64,000 bases of DNA from Corynebacterium hindlerae (GTDB lineage Bacteria > Actinomycetota > Actinomycetes > Mycobacteriales > Mycobacteriaceae): NCBI RefSeq assembly GCF_014117265.1, contig NZ_CP059833.1, forward strand, positions 1,085,069-1,149,068, in the 5' to 3' direction. Below, in pieces: positions 61,043 to 64,000 of this stretch. The first letter of the stretch is position 1. Each line of letters starts with the position of its first letter. The notes below the pieces were generated by a model. That model did not search any database. It saw only the letters and a list, made by a program, of their open reading frames with translations, and had not been told where the DNA came from. A program made the position numbers and the translations under genes.

Positions 61043-64000
61043 TTAGAAGGTCTCGTCGAGTGGCACGGAGGCGCCGGTGAACTCACCGTAGCCGTCGTCG
61101 CCGTAGATCGAATCACCGTAGGTTGGGATCGAGTAGGCGGCGTTGCGTGCTGCTTCGGTTGGCTTGACCGAGATGTTGCGGTAGCGGGCGATACCGGTAC
61201 CAGCTGGGATCAGCTTACCGATGATCACGTTCTCCTTGAGGCCGATCAGCTTATCCGAGCGCTTGTTGATGGCGGCGTCGGTAAGCACGCGGGTGGTCTC
61301 CTGGAAGGAGGCCGCGGAGAGCCAGGATTCGGTAGCCAGAGAGGCCTTGGTGATACCCATGATCTCGGAGCGGAGCTCGGCTGGCTGGCCGCCGTCGGCG
61401 ATAGCCTGGGCGTTAGCACGCTTTGCTTCGGACAGATCAACCAGGGTGCCGGGCAGGAATTCGGTGGAACCGGATTCGATGACGGTACCGCGACGCAGCA
61501 TCTGGCGAATAATGATTTCGATGTGCTTGTCGTGGATAGCCACACCCTGGGCGCGGTACACGGCCTGCACTTCATCAATCAGGTGCTGTTCCACACCACG
61601 GCGACCAAGCACCTCGAGCACGTCGTGCGGGTCAGCTGGGCCACGCAGCAGGCGGTCGCCCACCTCAACGCGGTCGCCTTCGCGCAGCGTGCGCTCGATC
61701 ATGGCGTCTGGGTTAGATTCCATTGGAACCTTCACCATTGCCAGGCCTTGGCGCTTGGACAGCTTCTCGTAAACCACGTTGTCGGAGCCGTCTTCTGGCT
61801 CGATGGTCAGCGTGTAGAAGTTGCCTTCGTCCTCGAGGTGGACAACGCCAGCGGCGGAGGCGATTGGGGCGCGGTTCTTTGGAACGCGGGCCTCGAAAAG
61901 CTCCTGGACACGTGGCAGACCACCGGTAATGTCACCACCGACACCACCCTGGTGGAACGTACGCATTGTCAGCTGGGTACCAGGCTCACCAATGGACTGT
62001 GCTGCGACGATACCGACGGCCTCGCCGATGTCGACCTGGTGGCCGGATGCCATGGACTTGCCGTAGCACTTCGCGCACACGCCGGTTGGGGTCTGGCAGG
62101 TCAGGACCGAACGGACCTTTACGATCTCAACTCCGGCGTCGACAAGTGCGTCGATCTGCAGCTCGCCGAGGTCGGTGCCGGCGGCCAGGACGACGTTGCC
62201 GTCCTTATCGACGGCGTCTGCTGCCAATACTCGGCCAGAGACAGAGGTCTCAACCAGGGAGTGGCGGACGTACTTATCGCCGGACTTCTCCGCCACTGGG
62301 ACGCGGACGCCCTGGCGGGTACCACAGTCCTCTTCGCGGACGATGACGTCCTGAGCAACGTCAACCAGACGACGGGTGAGGTAACCGGAGTCTGCGGTAC
62401 GCAGTGCGGTATCGGCCAGGCCCTTACGGGAACCGTGGGAGTTGTTGAAGTACTCGAGAACCGTCAGGCCTTCACGGAATGAGGTCTTAATTGGTCGGGT
62501 GATGTAGTCACCCTTCGAGTTCACAACCATGCCCTTCATGCCGGCCAGGGTCCAGATCTGACGCATGTTACCTGCTGCACCAGACTTCACGATCATTGGG
62601 ATCGGGTTGTCATCTGGGTACAGGTCCTCAACGGCCTTACCAACCTCGTCGGTGGCGTCCTTCCACAGCTCGACCAGGCGGTCGTAACGCTCGCGGGAGG
62701 TGAGCTTACCGAACTGGAACTTGGTCTCGATGGTACGGGCCTCGGCCTCGTAACGGTCGAGCATTTCGTCCTTGTTCGGAAGCACAAGCACGTCAGACAT
62801 GGTGATGGTCACGCCGGAACGGGTTGCCCAGTAGAAACCGGCATCCTTCATCTTGTCCATGGTCTGCGCGACGGTGATCATTGGGTAGCGCGCGGACAGG
62901 TCGGTGATGACGTCGCCGAGCATGATCTTGTCGGAGCCGCCACCCTTACGGACCATGACGCCCTCAAGGTATGGGTAGTTCCATGGCAGCAGCTCGTTGA
63001 ACATGATGCGCCCCAGAGTGGTGTCTGCCATCCAGGTGTCACCCTTGTTCCAGCCGTCTGGGAACTGCTCAACTTCAATGTCTGCTGGTGGACGCAGGTG
63101 AGAGATGCGTACCTTGATCGGTGCCTGCAGGCCGAGCACGCCACGGTCGTAGGCCATGATGGCTTCCGCCATGGAGGAGTACACGCCCTGAGCAATGCCC
63201 TCAGCGGTTGCTGGCTCGTAAGCACCCTGGCCGCCGAACTCATCCTTGCCCTTGGCCAGGGTCAGGAAGTACAGACCGGTGACCATGTCCAGACGTGGCA
63301 TAGCCAGAGGCTTACCGGATGCTGGCGACAGGATGTTGTTGGAAGCGAGCATCAGCACGCGGGCCTCTGCCTGAGCTTCAGCGGACAGTGGCAGGTGGAC
63401 TGCCATCTGGTCACCGTCGAAGTCAGCGTTGAATGCTTCACAGGCCAGTGGGTGCAGCTGAATTGCCTTACCCTCGACGAGCACTGGCTCGAAGGCCTGG
63501 ATACCGAGGCGGTGCAGCGTAGGTGCACGGTTCAGCATCACTGGGTGCTCGGAAATGGCCTCTTCGAGGACGTCCCACACCTCTGGACGCTGGCGTTCCA
63601 CCATGCGCTTTGCGGACTTGATGTTCTGTGCGTAGTCGTTTTCCACCAGTCGCTTCATGACGAATGGCTTGAACAGCTCAAGAGCCATCAGCTTCGGCAG
63701 ACCACATTCGTGCAGGCGCAGCTGCGGACCAACGATAATAACGGAACGACCAGAGTAGTCCACGCGCTTACCAAGGAGGTTCTGACGGAAGCGACCCTGC
63801 TTGCCCTTAAGCAGATCAGACAGGGACTTCAGTGGGCGGTTGCCCGGGCCGGTCACTGGGCGGCCGCGACGACCGTTGTCGAAGAGCGCGTCCACAGATT
63901 CCTGCAGCATACGCTTTTCGTTGTTCACGATGATCTCTGGTGCGCCCAAATCGATCATGCGCTTGAGGCGGTTGTTGCGGTTGATCACACGGCGGTAGAG
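61043..64000 (-). CDS. rpoC: RNA polymerase beta' subunit (3' part, runs off right edge)
   Basis: The last about 985 codons of rpoC. The gene enters the window at [20 protein letters not shown] and ends at LDETF. It includes the active-centre loop [16 protein letters not shown] with three metal-binding Asp residues, the bridge-helix/trigger-loop area ([20 protein letters not shown]), the zinc site [28 protein letters not shown] and the conserved C-terminal [20 protein letters not shown]. No truncation is seen. rpoB should lie to the right. Confidence 0.98.
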   Translation of the reverse strand, partial: LYRRVINRNNRLKRMIDLGAPEIIVNNEKRMLQESVDALFDNGRRGRPVTGPGNRPLKSLSDLLKGKQGRFRQNLLGKRVDYSGRSVIIVGPQLRLHECGLPKLMALELFKPFVMKRLVENDYAQNIKSAKRMVERQRPEVWDVLEEAISEHPVMLNRAPTLHRLGIQAFEPVLVEGKAIQLHPLACEAFNADFDGDQMAVHLPLSAEAQAEARVLMLASNNILSPASGKPLAMPRLDMVTGLYFLTLAKGKDEFGGQGAYEPATAEGIAQGVYSSMAEAIMAYDRGVLGLQAPIKVRISHLRPPADIEVEQFPDGWNKGDTWMADTTLGRIMFNELLPWNYPYLEGVMVRKGGGSDKIMLGDVITDLSARYPMITVAQTMDKMKDAGFYWATRSGVTITMSDVLVLPNKDEMLDRYEAEARTIETKFQFGKLTSRERYDRLVELWKDATDEVGKAVEDLYPDDNPIPMIVKSGAAGNMRQIWTLAGMKGMVVNSKGDYITRPIKTSFREGLTVLEYFNNSHGSRKGLADTALRTADSGYLTRRLVDVAQDVIVREEDCGTRQGVRVPVAEKSGDKYVRHSLVETSVSGRVLAADAVDKDGNVVLAAGTDLGELQIDALVDAGVEIVKVRSVLTCQTPTGVCAKCYGKSMASGHQVDIGEAVGIVAAQSIGEPGTQLTMRTFHQGGVGGDITGGLPRVQELFEARVPKNRAPIASAAGVVHLEDEGNFYTLTIEPEDGSDNVVYEKLSKRQGLAMVKVPMESNPDAMIERTLREGDRVEVGDRLLRGPADPHDVLEVLGRRGVEQHLIDEVQAVYRAQGVAIHDKHIEIIIRQMLRRGTVIESGSTEFLPGTLVDLSEAKRANAQAIADGGQPAELRSEIMGITKASLATESWLSAASFQETTRVLTDAAINKRSDKLIGLKENVIIGKLIPAGTGIARYRNISVKPTEAARNAAYSIPTYGDSIYGDDGYGEFTGASVPLDETF

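Noticed and set aside
61523..62482. 319-codon plus-strand open frame
   Set aside because: It is antisense to rpoC and has no independent support.
1..64000. tRNA, rRNA or CRISPR loci
   Set aside because: All spacers were read for tRNA cloverleaf landmarks and for regularly spaced repeats; none was convincing.

Overview
The window looks like a chromosomal segment of a Corynebacterium species. This rests on protein signatures and on the order rpoC ... rpsL-rpsG-fusA-tuf ... rpsJ-to-rpsQ ... rplN-rplX-rplE, with corynebacterial neighbours (MsiK-type sugar ATPase, Asp23-type operon, phosphoglucomutase next to deoC). Base composition looks moderately GC-rich; no species name is claimed. No tRNA, rRNA or CRISPR array was seen.

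Left part (1-10.2 kb): a maltose/maltodextrin-type ABC uptake system (partial MalF-like permease and binding lipoprotein) is divergent from two translationally coupled GH13 alpha-glucosidases; the ATPase that probably energises it is encoded apart, at 24751. Next comes a small valine-catabolism locus: GntP-family permease, TetR regulator, 3-hydroxyisobutyrate dehydrogenase and methylmalonate-semialdehyde dehydrogenase.

Polysaccharide locus (10.6-24.3 kb): a Wzx/Wzy-type capsule or exopolysaccharide cluster. It has an initiating sugar-phosphate transferase, a WecG/TagA-type transferase, a flippase, an O-antigen polymerase-like protein, two GT2 transferases, a Wzz-like co-polymerase with a C-terminal region resembling a dead tyrosine kinase, a CDP-alcohol phosphotransferase and a TagD-like cytidylyltransferase. 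A 1136-residue secreted protein with a fibrinogen-like module, a propeller-like region and two C-terminal beta-domain repeats sits among them, as does a small lipoprotein gene that overlaps the polymerase gene tail to tail.

Translation core (27.3-49.4 kb, all minus strand): rplE, rplX, rplN; then an inserted block (hypothetical protein, pmmB, deoC, MFS transporter, deoD, SorC-type deoR, membrane protein); then the S10 operon, tuf, fusA, rpsG, rpsL. A six-gene Asp23-family envelope operon lies divergent from the S10 operon, with a TetR gene overlapping its end.

Right part (49.6-64 kb): a DUF1707/LiaF-like protein, a NarL-type two-component system, and then a roughly 6.3-kb IS-bounded island before a three-gene lantibiotic-immunity-like ABC transporter. 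The two-component system and transporter were probably adjacent before the insertion. The island holds a broken response regulator, a GAP-family membrane protein with a divergent TetR regulator and twin operator, a LURP-one-like protein, a PadR regulator with a membrane partner, a broken GT87 mannosyltransferase gene and an intact-looking IS5-family element. rpoC runs off the right edge.
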